Shown here: piece after piece, positions 63,816-64,000 of the stretch
How the letters are laid out: every line of letters starts with the position of its first letter
Numbering within the stretch: position 1 is the stretch's first letter
From: Hippopus hippopus
Lineage: Eukaryota; Mollusca; Bivalvia; Cardiida; Cardiidae
DNA length: 64,000 nucleotides
NCBI GenBank assembly: GCA_946811185.2
Contig: OX328104.1
Location: 53,242,505 to 53,306,504 of the forward strand
Direction: 5' to 3'
Position numbers and translations under genes: made by a program
Notes under the pieces: generated by a model
What the model saw: the letters and a program-made list of their open reading frames with translations, nothing else
Databases searched by the model: none
Told to the model about the DNA's origin: nothing

Positions 63816-64000
63816 TTGTAGTGCGCATAAAACTTTTATAAATGAGTCTCACATAACGTTCCTTTTACCTTACTGATAAATGTTTTAAAAGGTCTAATCT
63901 GCCCATTTTAAGCCAAACATAACCCATTTTGTTGATATTATATCAAACTAAAGACGTTCGTGTGGCTTCATGACAAATATTAGCCCTGGCTTGAGAGATT

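Overview
The window looks like animal genomic DNA, most likely from a bivalve mollusc. It has intron-containing genes with GT..AG junctions, tRNA-derived SINEs with AATC-type tails, a Penelope-like element, a Tc1-type transposon, a Ty3/gypsy remnant, many short palindromic MITEs and satellite DNA. The taxon is inferred from this repeat style; no diagnostic host gene is present.

Layout. (1) 1-9.5 kb: the 3' part of a host gene on the + strand, six exons of a secreted or cell-surface protein built from repeated fibronectin-III-like modules. One intron holds a 200-base assembly gap and a Penelope-like (GIY-YIG) fragment. (2) 9.5-25.5 kb: no gene seen; SINEs, hairpin/foldback elements, a minisatellite and dispersed repeats. 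(3) 25.49-26.97 kb: a Tc1-like transposon with exact terminal repeats but a damaged transposase. (4) 27-33.5 kb: repeats only, including a 0.7 kb inverted-repeat element full of ATCG(T/C)GAT-like motifs. (5) 33.5-36.5 kb: a Ty3/gypsy 3' end (LTR, integrase, RNase H) on the - strand, broken in several places. (6) 36.8-38.5 kb: a decayed two-exon remnant of a probable Mutator-like transposase. (7) 37.9-42.8 kb: TTAA-flanked MITEs and a satellite with a unit of about 340 bp, one MITE sitting inside the satellite. (8) 44,204-61,643: a complete Polinton/Maverick (adintovirus-like) element, the main feature. (9) 61.6-64 kb: the other half of the host repeat that the Polinton entered, then a SINE.

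The Polinton is 17,440 bp, with identical 327-bp terminal inverted repeats starting AG and ending CT and a 6-bp target duplication GTCAAA. A left block on the - strand carries a zinc ribbon, phospholipase A2-like domain, chromodomain integrase, adenain-like protease, a phage-type trimeric fibre and a RING-finger gene. A right block on the + strand carries the packaging ATPase, a penton-like minor capsid protein, small virion-like proteins, a dUTPase-fold-like protein, a double-jelly-roll major capsid protein and protein-primed DNA polymerase B. Together these cover integration, replication, capsid assembly and maturation, genome packaging and probably host attachment and membrane penetration. 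The two outermost genes point towards the two termini and share the same leader sequence.

This copy has identical TIRs, so it looks young. Yet at least five genes are split by single-base shifts, three of them at A-runs, and the RING gene has one in-frame amber codon. A similar A-run shift breaks the unrelated Penelope fragment, so assembly error must be weighed against true decay or slippage. All family names are from reading motifs by eye; no database search was run.
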